DNA from: an uncultured Alteromonas sp.
Lineage (GTDB): Bacteria > Pseudomonadota > Gammaproteobacteria > Enterobacterales > Alteromonadaceae
Length of the DNA stretch: 44,082 nt
Assembly (NCBI RefSeq): GCF_913058315.1
Contig: NZ_CAJXQY010000024.1
Location: forward strand, 1-44,082
Direction: 5' to 3'
In this document: piece after piece, positions 1-8,371 of the stretch
How positions within the stretch are numbered: position 1 is the stretch's first letter
How the letters are laid out: each line of letters begins with the position of its first letter
Translations under genes and position numbers: made by a program
The notes under the pieces: generated by a model
The model's input: only the letters and a program-made list of their open reading frames with translations
What the model was told of the DNA's origin: nothing
The model's database searches: none

Positions 1-2
1 CC

Positions 3-2015
3 ATTGAGTTTTCTTCCCTTCAGTACCATCAGGATCGAGACGCGCAATATAAGTATGTGCTTAGCAAGGGCAAACAGATTCTGAGTGAAGATATTACCCA
101 GGATACCCGGGTAATATTGCCTTCTTTAGCGGCTGGCGACTATCGGTTTGAGGTCATGCCGGTGTCTCAGGCCCAGGAGCGGACACTTTTACCGGCCAGT
201 CTGACTATTCACATGGCATATCCGCCATTTTGGTCACCTCTGGCATACACGGTTTACGCCCTGATTGTGGTGGGATTACTGGGTGCTTACCTGGTGAGTC
301 GTCATCTGCAAATATTGCGGTTAAAACAAGCCCAGCAGCAAGTTAAGTTGTTTGGTAATGCGTTTCGCCATACCAGTGACTGGGTGGTTATCTTTGATGA
401 CTCGCACTTGCCGGTTGCGGCCAATCCGGCTTTTGAGAAAGCCTTTGGTATCAGCGACAAAGAGCGCCTTGACCGGCAACTCTACCGGGTCTATCAGCAG
501 GTGCCGAAACTGGAAGCACAACTGTCGGGGCATCTTAAACTGCTCAGTGATGATGCGGTCTGGAAAGGGGAAGAGCGTATCCAGATGCCGGATGGACGTC
601 AGTATGATGTATTGATTGACATTAATCGTATGATGGATGAAAAAAGCGGCGAGGATATTCATTATCTGGTGGTGATTTCCAATATCACCGAACAAAAAAA
701 TGCCGAGCGCAAACTGGTTAAAATTGCCAACTTTGACAATCTTACCGGGCTGGTGAATCGTAGCCTGTTGCTCGATCGCCTGGAGCATGCCATTGACTCT
801 GCTGCCGCTCATCATCATACCGTTGCGGTGCTGTTTGTTGATTTGGACCGGTTTAAAGGCATAAACGATTCGCTGGGCCATGACTACGGTGACAAGCTGC
901 TCAGAGTTATCGCCAACCGCATGCTTAATCAGGCATCAAAAAGTGACACGGTTGCCCGTTTAGGCGGCGATGAATTTGTTATTGTGATGGAAGAGGTTGA
1001 GAGTGAATCGGCAGTTTCCAGCTTTGTCGCGCAACTGATTGAGTCCATCGAAACGCCCATTTCACTCGGCAAAGAAGTGTTGCGGGTGTCCTGTTCTGTT
1101 GGCATTTCATTTTTTCCGGATGATGCAACCGATCCGGCTGAGCTGTTGAAACAGGCGGATGTTGCCATGTACACGGCGAAAAAGAATACCCTGAGTGCGT
1201 TTATCTATTACACCAAGGAAATGAATGAGCGCGCGATAGAACGACTGGCACTGGAAAACCGGGTGAAGTCGGCTTATGAAGAGCAAATATTCGAAAACTA
1301 TTATCAGCCAATTGTTAACCTTACAACCGGGAAGACCGAGGGCGTCGAATTACTGTTACGCTGTTTTTACAACGGTGAGTGGATATCGCCGGCCGCTTTC
1401 ATTCCGGTGCTTGAAGAATTACGCCATATTATTGAAATTACGCGTAAAGCCACTGATGCGGCGATCACAGATTTACAGCAATGGTACGCAGAAGGCTATA
1501 CCGGGTATGTTTCGATAAATCTGTCTGCACTGCACTTTAAAACGCACTTTGATTTGGAATATATAGAGCAACGACTTCAAGAGGCGGGGTTACCCCGTTC
1601 TGCGCTGCGCTTTGAAATTACGGAAGGTGTGTTGATTGATAAATCTGACGAAGTCTTACATGAGTTAAAACGTATCAGGGATGCCGGTTTTAAACTGGCA
1701 CTGGACGATTTTGGCACCGGCTACTCTTCGTTAAGTTACCTGCGCCGGTTCCCACTGGATGTGCTTAAAATCGATAAAAGCTTTATCGATGACGTGAAAG
1801 AAAGTGTTGAAGAAAACGCGTTGGTTCAAACCACTATTAACCTGGCGCTCAGTTTGAAGATGGACTGTATCGCAGAAGGCATAGAGCACAGCGAGCAGGT
1901 TCAGTATTTATTGAATCATGGCTGTTATCGTATGCAGGGTTTCTTCTTCTCGCGGCCGGTGAATGCCGAGGATATCAGGCCATGCCTGTGTAAAACCTGG
2001 TCGCCGCCAGATTAA
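3..2015 (+). CDS. Membrane-anchored PAS-GGDEF-EAL c-di-GMP protein, 5' partial
   Basis: The frame is open from base 3, so the gene begins upstream of the window; a GTG at 57 is internal. The first ~75 residues look like the end of a Y_Y_Y domain (the module after two-component-type beta-propellers), ending in PPFW, then one membrane segment around nt 235-300. A PAS-like domain follows (about nt 330-690, ending VVISNITEQKNAERKL), then GGDEF (about 720-1200) with an intact GGDEF at 963-977, then EAL (about 1240-2010). In the EAL domain the first motif reads ELL (1347-1355) instead of EAL, but EITEG, DDFGTGYSSL, KIDKSF and QGFFFSRP are present, so both cyclase and phosphodiesterase activity remain possible. 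By family it would sense a periplasmic ligand and adjust c-di-GMP. A terminator follows directly. Confidence 0.93.
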   Translation: MEFSSLQYHQDRDAQYKYVLSKGKQILSEDITQDTRVILPSLAAGDYRFEVMPVSQAQERTLLPASLTIHMAYPPFWSPLAYTVYALIVVGLLGAYLVSRHLQILRLKQAQQQVKLFGNAFRHTSDWVVIFDDSHLPVAANPAFEKAFGISDKERLDRQLYRVYQQVPKLEAQLSGHLKLLSDDAVWKGEERIQMPDGRQYDVLIDINRMMDEKSGEDIHYLVVISNITEQKNAERKLVKIANFDNLTGLVNRSLLLDRLEHAIDSAAAHHHTVAVLFVDLDRFKGINDSLGHDYGDKLLRVIANRMLNQASKSDTVARLGGDEFVIVMEEVESESAVSSFVAQLIESIETPISLGKEVLRVSCSVGISFFPDDATDPAELLKQADVAMYTAKKNTLSAFIYYTKEMNERAIERLALENRVKSAYEEQIFENYYQPIVNLTTGKTEGVELLLRCFYNGEWISPAAFIPVLEELRHIIEITRKATDAAITDLQQWYAEGYTGYVSINLSALHFKTHFDLEYIEQRLQEAGLPRSALRFEITEGVLIDKSDEVLHELKRIRDAGFKLALDDFGTGYSSLSYLRRFPLDVLKIDKSFIDDVKESVEENALVQTTINLALSLKMDCIAEGIEHSEQVQYLLNHGCYRMQGFFFSRPVNAEDIRPCLCKTWSPPD

Positions 2016-2037
2016 TCATTCATTTGGATCAAAAAAA

Positions 2038-2076
2038 GCCCGGTCATTTGGAAGTGACCGGGCTTGTTGGTTTTTT
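2038..2076. terminator. Bidirectional intrinsic terminator
   Basis: A perfect 9-bp stem (2038-2046 with 2055-2063) with an 8-base loop is preceded by seven A and followed by a T-rich run ending in six T. It lies between two convergent genes and suits both directions. Confidence 0.9.
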
Positions 2077-2081
2077 CGCTA

Positions 2082-4340
2082 TCAGGCCGTTTTGATATTC
2101 AACGGAATCGGTAAATTACGGAATCGTTGGCCGGTAGCAGCAAACAGCGCATTGGCCAGTGCCGGGGCCGCAGGTGGCGTTGGTGGTTCACCCACACCGC
2201 CGGGCAGCGCCTCGGTTTCAATGATTTCCACATCAATACTCACCGGTGTTTGCGGCATCCGGGCAACCAGGTAATCGTGGAAGTTGCTCTGCGTAACTTC
2301 CCCATTGAGTGCAGTTATCTGGCCAATGGCGCAGCTAATACCGTAAATCAGGCCGCCCTCACACTGTGCTTTAACATGGTCAGGGTTCACCACGGTTCCG
2401 GCATCTATCGCTATCCAGGCTTTAGGAATCGTCCATTCGCCACGACTGTTTACCTTTACTTCTATTACCGCTGCTGAATAACTCAAAAATGAACGGTGCG
2501 CTGCCAGACCTAAAAAGCGGCCCTGTTGCTCACGCTTATCCCAGTCTGCCATGTCGGTCACTTTATTGATGACATTTTTCAGTCTGGCCGTGTCTACCGG
2601 ATATTCGTTGAGGTCGTCACCATAGTTGCCATATTTGGCATTGCTCGCGGCAAAATCAATATGCCGGTCCTTACCAATCAACTGTAGCAGGAAGTCTTTG
2701 TGGTCAACCTCGGTCTGATGGGCGAGCTCGGCAACAAATGATTCTTTAGCAAAGGCATGGTATACGTTTGCCACACTGCGCATCCAGCCAATGCGGACAT
2801 GAGCATTGGCTTCACCGCGCTCAAGCTGCAGGTTGGGAACGTCAAAAGGCGTATCCAGATGGCCCAAATCCAGCTCGCCATCACTGGGCTTATTCGCAGC
2901 CGGATTAAAGGTGGATGAAATGGGCGGAAATACGGTTTTGTGATACCAGCCGGTAACCTGATTATCGGCGTCGAGCGTGGCGCTTAAGCGCTGACCGCTG
3001 ACCGAATGATAATAGCCGTGTTTAATGTCGTCTTCACGACGCCATACTACCTTCACCGGCCGGCCTGCTTGTTTGGCAAGTAAAGCGGCTTCCACGGCAA
3101 AATCGGGTTTCGCTTTCCGTCCGAATCCACCGCCCAGCAGGGTGACATTAATCGTCACATTTTCAACCGGCATTTTGAGCGCGCCAGCCACCTGCTGACG
3201 AGCTGTCTGAGGCGATTGTACACACGCCCAAATCTCAGCGCTGTCTGCGGTGACTACTGCTGTGGCAGCAGGGGGTTCCATTGGCGCCTGAGCCAGGTGA
3301 GGCGCATAGTAACTGGCATCCACTACTTTGGCGGCGTCGGTGGTGGCCTGAGCAAAATCGCCCAGTTTGCGGACTACCTCACCGGGTTTTGCTGCATTGT
3401 CGAGCAAAGCCTGCTGGTAGTCATCTGAGTTATAACTGGCATTGTCACTGGTTTGCCACTCAGTTTTCAGCGCGTTACAGGCTTGCCAGGCCAGCCAGGT
3501 ATTGGTTGCCAGGACGGCAATACCACCAAGTGGGTTAAACAGTGCCGGAGCTGACGCGGCAGGCATGTCTATAACATCCACTACGCCGGCCATTTTTTTG
3601 ACTTCAGCCTGATTGGAAGATTTAATGCTACTGAATAACACCGGCGGTCGCTGGATAACGGCATAGAGCATATTGTCCATGACAATGTCCTGGCCATAAA
3701 CGGCAGTGCCTGTTGTCATACCGGTCAGATCGACACTGGGAACGGCCTTGCCGATCTGCGTCCAGTTGTCGCGGGCTTTAAGTTTTAAATCACCCTGCTT
3801 GGGCACCGGCAGTTTCGCCGCTACGCCAACCACGTCGGCAAATGGCACTTTACGGCCGGTTGGCTTGTGCACAACAAAGTGATTTTCAGTGACACATTCA
3901 TATGGGTCGACCTGCCAGCCCTTGGCTGCCGCGGTACACAGCATTAATGCTGCGGTTGCACCAGCTTCCCGGAGGCGCTGAAAGTTGCGTCGCACACTGC
4001 GTGAACCATCCGTGTTCTGATCGCCGTATTTGGCATCTCCGGTGGCCTGCTTAATCGTGACCTGTTGCCAGTCAGCCCCGAGCTCTTCCATCATGATCTG
4101 TGGGATACTGGTTCGCACCTGCTGACCCATCTCTGAGCGGTGGCAGGTGATTTCCACTTTGCCATCGTCGGCAAAGCTAATGAAAACGTTGGGGGCAAAG
4201 TTGTCAGACTCGGGCGCGTTGGCGAACATCGCGTGCCCACGAGTGGCCGGTAACAAGGCCACGCCCAGGGTAAAGCCTGAGGCTGTAACACTGCGTTTTA
4301 GAAACGTCCGGCGGGATTGGGAAACAGTAGAATCACTCAT
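2082..4340 (-). CDS. Molybdenum hydroxylase large subunit (IorB / aldehyde oxidase-like), Tat-exported
   Basis: A 752-residue molybdopterin-binding subunit of the xanthine dehydrogenase/aldehyde oxidase family, closest in layout to isoquinoline 1-oxidoreductase beta. The N-terminus carries a twin-arginine signal (SRRTFLKRS, followed by a hydrophobic stretch ending in ATRGHA), so the folded enzyme should reach the periplasm. An a/b hammerhead region lies around residues 205-290, a glycine-rich cofactor loop ([12 protein letters not shown]) near 405-415, and the C-terminal [10 protein letters not shown] carries the expected catalytic Glu. It starts by ATGA overlap with the upstream 2Fe-2S subunit gene. 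Enzymes of this type hydroxylate N-heterocycles or oxidise aldehydes; the substrate cannot be read from the sequence. No XdhC-type maturation factor is present here. Confidence 0.92.
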   Translation of the reverse strand: MSDSTVSQSRRTFLKRSVTASGFTLGVALLPATRGHAMFANAPESDNFAPNVFISFADDGKVEITCHRSEMGQQVRTSIPQIMMEELGADWQQVTIKQATGDAKYGDQNTDGSRSVRRNFQRLREAGATAALMLCTAAAKGWQVDPYECVTENHFVVHKPTGRKVPFADVVGVAAKLPVPKQGDLKLKARDNWTQIGKAVPSVDLTGMTTGTAVYGQDIVMDNMLYAVIQRPPVLFSSIKSSNQAEVKKMAGVVDVIDMPAASAPALFNPLGGIAVLATNTWLAWQACNALKTEWQTSDNASYNSDDYQQALLDNAAKPGEVVRKLGDFAQATTDAAKVVDASYYAPHLAQAPMEPPAATAVVTADSAEIWACVQSPQTARQQVAGALKMPVENVTINVTLLGGGFGRKAKPDFAVEAALLAKQAGRPVKVVWRREDDIKHGYYHSVSGQRLSATLDADNQVTGWYHKTVFPPISSTFNPAANKPSDGELDLGHLDTPFDVPNLQLERGEANAHVRIGWMRSVANVYHAFAKESFVAELAHQTEVDHKDFLLQLIGKDRHIDFAASNAKYGNYGDDLNEYPVDTARLKNVINKVTDMADWDKREQQGRFLGLAAHRSFLSYSAAVIEVKVNSRGEWTIPKAWIAIDAGTVVNPDHVKAQCEGGLIYGISCAIGQITALNGEVTQSNFHDYLVARMPQTPVSIDVEIIETEALPGGVGEPPTPPAAPALANALFAATGQRFRNLPIPLNIKTA

Positions 4341-4804
4341 TCGGTCACCTTCACAGCAATAGACTCAGCAGCAGACTTAACCGCCGCGCGAATACGGGGA
4401 TAGGTACCACAGCGGCAAATATTACCCGACATGTGGGATTCGATTTGTTCGTCAGTCACTGGCTTCTGCTTATTGACCAGCGAGGCAGCCTGCATCATCT
4501 GACCGCTCTGACAATAGCCGCACTGAGGTACATTATGTTCACGCCAGGCCTGCTGGACCGGGTGCGAGCCATCTTCTGAAAGGCCTTCTATGGTTGTGAC
4601 CGCTTTGTCACCAATGGCTGCCATGGGTAACTGGCAAGAGCGGGTGGGTTCGCCGTCCAGGTGCACAGTACAGGCACCACAGAGGGCCATACCGCAGGAA
4701 TACTTGGTACCGGTCATTTTGAGTTCATCACGGATGAACCAAAGCAACGGCATACTGGGATCCCCCTGGTAGTCAAACTCCTGTTTATTGATAGTGACTT
4801 TCAT
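4337..4804 (-). CDS. Molybdenum hydroxylase 2Fe-2S subunit (IorA-like)
   Basis: This 155-residue protein has the usual two-domain layout: a plant-ferredoxin-type cluster site (C-x4-C-x2-C-x11-C, around [16 protein letters not shown]) and a helical second cluster site (CGYC ... ICRC). It would pass electrons from the molybdenum centre of the large subunit to a further acceptor. The start is the ATG at 4804, preceded by AGAGGA and matching the family N-terminus ([10 protein letters not shown]); the frame stays open upstream to 4897 but that extension has no family resemblance. No signal peptide is visible, which fits export piggy-backed on the Tat signal of the partner. The two genes overlap by four bases. 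Confidence 0.94.
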   Translation of the reverse strand: MKVTINKQEFDYQGDPSMPLLWFIRDELKMTGTKYSCGMALCGACTVHLDGEPTRSCQLPMAAIGDKAVTTIEGLSEDGSHPVQQAWREHNVPQCGYCQSGQMMQAASLVNKQKPVTDEQIESHMSGNICRCGTYPRIRAAVKSAAESIAVKVTE

Positions 4805-5043
4805 AACGTTCCTCTTATTATCCCTGACGGTAGTGTCGCTAATTGAGATTAGATCAACATGATACCGTTGATGATTCAATAAAAACGGGTTAAACAACGG
4901 GAAACCACGATTAATTCCGCCCGATTAAAACAACTGTTTTAACCCATTTAAGCACAATTCGTTAGCTTTATTGTCCTTGTTTTTGTAAAGTCTTTGTTAA
5001 GTATTTTACAAATAATAATAACCAATAGATAGAAAAGGTGGAA

Positions 5044-6729
5044 ATGACAATGTCAGATGCGACTGCAGTACCCTCATCTCCTCAAGTGATGTCGCCCCTC
5101 GAATGTTTTTATTACCGTGAACGACATAGCCCGGATCATCCTTGTCTGGTGCAACCCGTCGAGGGCAGTTACTACACCTATTCCTGGGCAGACGTGGCCA
5201 CTCAGGTGCGCAAGCTGGCCTGGCGTCTCAGTAATATGGGACTCGATAAGGGCAGCCGTATCGCGATTTTATCTAAAAATTGTGCGGAATGGATGATGGC
5301 CGATTTGGCAATTATGCTCGCCGGGCATGTCTCTGTGCCGATTTTCGCTACCGCCGGTGAAGACACTATCCGATATGTGCTTGGACACGCCGAAGCAAAA
5401 TTAGTTTTTGTGGGTAAGCTGGATGATGGCCCCGGGCAGGTGGCCGCCATTGATGAGAGCATTACCACGGTGGCATTTCCTTACCCGGGCGTAAAAACTA
5501 CGTACAGCTGGGCAGAGTTTTGTCATTGCGAAAGTTTTAACGACAGTCCACTCCCTGACGCTGACGAACTGATGACCATTATCTACACGTCGGGCAGTAC
5601 CGGCAGCCCGAAAGGGGTGATGCATTCCTATGGCGCAATGGCCTGGGCCGGCGCGCAGGCCAGAACGGATTTGGCACTTGGTGAACAGGACCGGCTGTTA
5701 AGTTATTTACCGCTGGCCCACATTACTGAACGGGTATTGATTGAAATGGCTGCTTTGCAATCCGGGATGACCCTCTATTTCATAGAGTCTCTGGATACAT
5801 TTCAGCGTGATGTTCAGCAGTGCCAACCCACTTTGTTTGTGTCAGTGCCGCGACTCTGGACCAAGTTCCAGCACGGTATATTGCATAAATTAGCCCAGAA
5901 AAAGCTCAATATATTGCTGCGAATACCGGTGGTCAGCACCTTAATTAAAAAGAAAATTCGCCATGGCCTGGGGTTGTCTGAAACCAAATTATGTGCCAGT
6001 GGTTCGGCCCCCTTACCACCGGTGATCACCGCGTGGTTTGAAAAGCTTGGGATTGAAATCTGCGAAGGGTGGGGGATGACAGAAAATGCTGCGCTGGGTA
6101 CAGCGTGCCTGCCGTTCCGCAAAGATAAAATTGGCTGCATAGGTCGCCCCTGGGGCAGCGTTTCCCTCAAACTTTCTGAGCAACAGGAGTTACTGAGTAA
6201 ATCGCCGGGTAATATGATGGGGTACTATCTCGACCCTGAGCGCACGAATGAAGCCTTTACCGAAGACGGGTATCTAAGAACCGGCGACAAAGCCGCGGTG
6301 GATGCCGACGGCTACTATTCAATTACTGGCCGGATTAAAGATATTTTTAAAACCGCCAAAGGCAAATATGTAACGCCCGCCCCCATAGAAGCTAAATTGA
6401 TGGAGAATAATTTTATTGAGCAGGTTTGCGTGACAGGTGCAGGCTTGCCACAACCTGTTGCGCTACTGGTGTTATCGGAAGAAGCGCAGGAACAGTCAAA
6501 GAATCAAATTACGTCGTCGTTGCAATATACGCTGAATAAAGTGAATGGGGGGCTTGAGAGTCATCAGCGGCTCGACCACCTGGTTGTGCTGGCTGATCCC
6601 TGGACCATTGAAAACGATCTTCTGACACCCACCCTGAAAGTGAAACGTCACGTTTTAGAGGAGCGCTTTCCAGAAGTGATCCATCAGGTCTATACTGAAA
6701 AGGTTGCCTGGCAACACCATTCAAACTAA
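5044..6729 (+). CDS. AMP-forming long-chain acyl-CoA synthetase
   Basis: A roughly 561-residue member of the ANL adenylating superfamily, closest to long-chain fatty-acid-CoA ligases (COG1022 type). The phosphate-binding loop IIYTSGSTGSPKGVMHS, the YLPLAHITER motif, GWGMTENA and the late motif YLRTGDKAAVDADGYYSITGR...KTAKGKY are all present, so it should activate a carboxylic acid to acyl-AMP and then acyl-CoA. The motif after TGRIKD reads IFKTAKGKYVTP, typical of the long-chain class. Start choice is open between ATG 5044 and ATG 5050, behind AAAAGGTGG; a GTG at 5038 overlaps this Shine-Dalgarno sequence and is less likely. The gene is followed 14 bases later by a small exported-protein gene, probably in the same transcript. 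Confidence 0.92.
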   Translation: MTMSDATAVPSSPQVMSPLECFYYRERHSPDHPCLVQPVEGSYYTYSWADVATQVRKLAWRLSNMGLDKGSRIAILSKNCAEWMMADLAIMLAGHVSVPIFATAGEDTIRYVLGHAEAKLVFVGKLDDGPGQVAAIDESITTVAFPYPGVKTTYSWAEFCHCESFNDSPLPDADELMTIIYTSGSTGSPKGVMHSYGAMAWAGAQARTDLALGEQDRLLSYLPLAHITERVLIEMAALQSGMTLYFIESLDTFQRDVQQCQPTLFVSVPRLWTKFQHGILHKLAQKKLNILLRIPVVSTLIKKKIRHGLGLSETKLCASGSAPLPPVITAWFEKLGIEICEGWGMTENAALGTACLPFRKDKIGCIGRPWGSVSLKLSEQQELLSKSPGNMMGYYLDPERTNEAFTEDGYLRTGDKAAVDADGYYSITGRIKDIFKTAKGKYVTPAPIEAKLMENNFIEQVCVTGAGLPQPVALLVLSEEAQEQSKNQITSSLQYTLNKVNGGLESHQRLDHLVVLADPWTIENDLLTPTLKVKRHVLEERFPEVIHQVYTEKVAWQHHSN

Positions 6730-6743
6730 GGGCTGGAGATATT

Positions 6744-7115
6744 ATGAAGCGTAGCAAGGGATTGTTATCAGGTTGTCTGTTGATGGGCTTTTCGGCCGGG
6801 GCGCTGGCCGATCTCGCGGCGTTAAATAACGCCGCCACCAAGCTTTGCGAAAAAAGTAAGGTTTGCCTGCAGCAGGAAATGGCCGCCAACGAAGATTTAC
6901 CGCCGGGCATGGCAGCGATGCTCGATAGCATGATGGGAGAGCTATGTAAGCAGTATATGTCTATTGCAACGGTGGGTGAACATCACGAAATTATCGAGCC
7001 GGCAACGGCGTGCCTGAATTCTATGGCAGATAAAAGCTGTGATGATCTGTTAAATGGCGAAGAAACGACTGCCGCCTGCCAGCGCTATGAGCGCGTCGCA
7101 GAAACCTACCGCTAA
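6744..7115 (+). CDS. Small Cys-rich exported protein of unknown function
   Basis: I do not recognise a family. The 123-residue product starts with a clear signal peptide (basic MKRSKG, hydrophobic LLSGCLLMGFSAG, cleavage likely after ALA). The mature part has six cysteines (in LCEKSKVC, LCKQY, TACLNS, SCDDL and AACQRY), which suggests up to three disulfides in the periplasm. It is acidic and helical in appearance. A GGAG sits at the right distance before the ATG. The 14-base gap after the acyl-CoA synthetase gene and the shared terminator suggest co-transcription, but nothing in the protein itself ties it to lipid metabolism. Confidence 0.8.
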   Translation: MKRSKGLLSGCLLMGFSAGALADLAALNNAATKLCEKSKVCLQQEMAANEDLPPGMAAMLDSMMGELCKQYMSIATVGEHHEIIEPATACLNSMADKSCDDLLNGEETTAACQRYERVAETYR

Positions 7116-7129
7116 GCACTAGCGAGAAT

Positions 7130-7164
7130 GCACCCTAACCGCTGCTGCGGATAGGGTGCTTTTA
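7130..7164 (+). terminator. Intrinsic terminator of the acyl-CoA synthetase unit
   Basis: Arms 7130-7142 and 7147-7159 form a 13-bp stem with a single mismatch and a TGCT loop, followed by TTTTATT. It lies between convergent genes. Confidence 0.85.
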
Positions 7165-7165
7165 T

Positions 7166-7822
7166 TCAGGCGGGGTAACGTTGTTGCAAGCCCTGATAGA
7201 CCTCTTCGGCATAATCAGGGTTATTAATGTCCAGTGCGTCCAGCACATCCACCAGATGTTCATTATCTTCACGGCCCTGCCAGGTTTTTTGATAGGTGCC
7301 GGCCTTGTAGCCATTATCCTGACGGAAAAAGTTCAGTACGTTTTTACCGACATACTGACGGTAGAGTTCGTCACCGCTCATTTCGCACTGTTCAACAATG
7401 TGCATAAACAAAGGGACGCTGAAACGTTTCGCAGCACACAAGCCAGCCATGAGTTCCAGGTTATCCAGTAAGTCCTGCTGCTTTATGGCGTAATCTGTAC
7501 CATCAAAGGTCACCATGGGATCGGCTTGCTGGGCGAGTTGGGCTGCCAGGGCATGAGCTGTAGCATCAACATCGCCGCTATAGTCGATGATGCTTGCCGA
7601 CAAGGCAAAGTGCCAGATATCAACCAGTTCCATTTGCAGTTGCGCAAGGTCCTTATTCTGCGCCTTCCACCATTTCCAGCCATGGTGCTCAATTGCTTCC
7701 ACTGACTCCACCATGGCGGCTCTTAAATAGCCATATCCGGCGGTTAACCACTGGGGGTTCACTTTACAGTTCATTTTATTCTGCAGCGACAACATGGTGT
7801 TTAATTGTTGTTGAGTAAGCAT
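7166..7822 (-). CDS. Dimeric-type dUTP diphosphatase (all-alpha NTP-PPase)
   Basis: This 218-residue protein matches the dimeric dUTPase/MazG-related all-alpha family rather than the trimeric Dut family. Metal-binding signatures are seen near residues 39-51 (ESVEAIEHHGWKWWK) and 63-70 (ELVDIWHF), with a later Asp/Asn-rich helix (LLDNLELMAGL) and the lysine/glycine-rich FRQDNGYKAGTYQK segment expected in the C-terminal part. It would hydrolyse dUTP to dUMP and keep uracil out of DNA. It reads alone, leftward, with its promoter in the 7823-8110 gap. Confidence 0.9.
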   Translation of the reverse strand: MLTQQQLNTMLSLQNKMNCKVNPQWLTAGYGYLRAAMVESVEAIEHHGWKWWKAQNKDLAQLQMELVDIWHFALSASIIDYSGDVDATAHALAAQLAQQADPMVTFDGTDYAIKQQDLLDNLELMAGLCAAKRFSVPLFMHIVEQCEMSGDELYRQYVGKNVLNFFRQDNGYKAGTYQKTWQGREDNEHLVDVLDALDINNPDYAEEVYQGLQQRYPA

Positions 7823-7984
7823 AATTTACCTAATTATTGGGGGTAGTTATCGGAGCGGCAATGCGAAGCAAGAGGCATGAATTGCTGTCCTGGTATTCAG
7901 GCGGCTAGTCTACCACGGTGGATTCACCGGATGAACGTTCGTGTGGGTAAAATCGCATTCTTGGTGGGTTGCGCCCGGTTTCGC

Positions 7985-8007
7985 TGCACTTTTAATGAGC
8001 GCGTGCA
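7985..8007. promoter_or_regulatory. Candidate enhancer dyad upstream of the sigma-54 promoter
   Basis: TGCAC (7985-7989) and GTGCA (8003-8007) form an inverted repeat with a 13-base spacer. It lies about 105-125 bases upstream of the predicted sigma-54 start site, the usual distance for activator binding. The spacer is longer than in NtrC sites (7), so the activator is not identified; the dyad may also be chance. Confidence 0.3.
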
Positions 8008-8082
8008 CCAATATGAGGAAGCATTAGAATTTATACGATTTGCAGGATTTTTGTAAATTATTGATTTTTATGATTTTAAATG

Positions 8083-8099
8083 TTGGCACTTATTCTGCA
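8083..8099 (+). promoter_or_regulatory. Sigma-54 (RpoN) -24/-12 promoter
   Basis: The sequence TTGGCACTTATTCTGCA matches the TTGGCAC-N5-TTGCA consensus with one mismatch. The diagnostic GG (8085-8086) and GC (8097-8098) are separated by exactly 10 bases as required. Predicted start of transcription is about 8110. There is no open reading frame with a ribosome binding site between it and the terminator at 8197-8240. Confidence 0.7.
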
Positions 8100-8109
8100 A
8101 TGTCAAGGT

Positions 8110-8240
8110 TGTTAACTGCGCTAAATTCTGGCGCTAACTTTGGCCGGTGCCAGGCAACGCCGGCTCAAAGTTGTCAGAATGTGGCCCGTAACCTTCCCCA
8201 TACAGATTTTTCGTGTCCTGAGGTCTGTATGGGTTTTTTT
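8110..8240 (+). ncRNA. Candidate sigma-54-dependent small RNA (or recC leader)
   Basis: A transcript of about 130 bases is bounded by the sigma-54 promoter and a strong intrinsic terminator. Inside it, 8125-8180 folds into one long hairpin: ATTCTG pairs with CAGAAT, AACTTTG with CAAAGTT, and GCCGG with CCGGC across a small bulge, interrupted by one internal loop. The terminator stem forms a second hairpin with a 17-base loop and a U7 tail, the kind of 3' end Hfq-binding RNAs have. It does not match Qrr, Spot 42 or GlmY/GlmZ as I know them. The alternative is a terminated leader of recC, whose start lies 132 bases downstream on the same strand. Confidence 0.55.
8197..8240 (+). terminator. Strong intrinsic terminator before recC
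   Basis: A perfect 10-bp stem, CCCATACAGA (8197-8206) with TCTGTATGGG (8224-8233), has a 17-base loop and is followed by seven T. No gene precedes it on this strand; the dUTPase reads the other way. Confidence 0.9.
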
Positions 8241-8371
8241 ATGTCCGAATTCTGATGCGCGTTAATATAGCCCACTGCGCATATTTTGGCCAGTTAATTT
8301 TCCCGCATATTTCTAAATTCATCCTTAAGGTGCATACTAGGCGTTCATTCGGTAACAGGAACACCGACGCT

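Noticed and set aside
321-881. 186-codon antisense frame inside the PAS-GGDEF-EAL gene
   Set aside because: It is a shadow of the real gene, with no start signal or recognisable domain.
7166-7822. dUTPase as a prophage trace
   Set aside because: Dimeric dUTPases occur in phages, but no integrase, structural gene or att-like repeat lies nearby, and the neighbours are housekeeping genes.
7985-8007. NtrC binding site
   Set aside because: The TGCAC/GTGCA halves are 13 bases apart instead of 7, so I list it only as an unidentified dyad.
8040-8255. 71-codon open frame before recC
   Set aside because: It runs through the sigma-54 promoter, the hairpin and the terminator, has no ribosome site and no protein-like composition.
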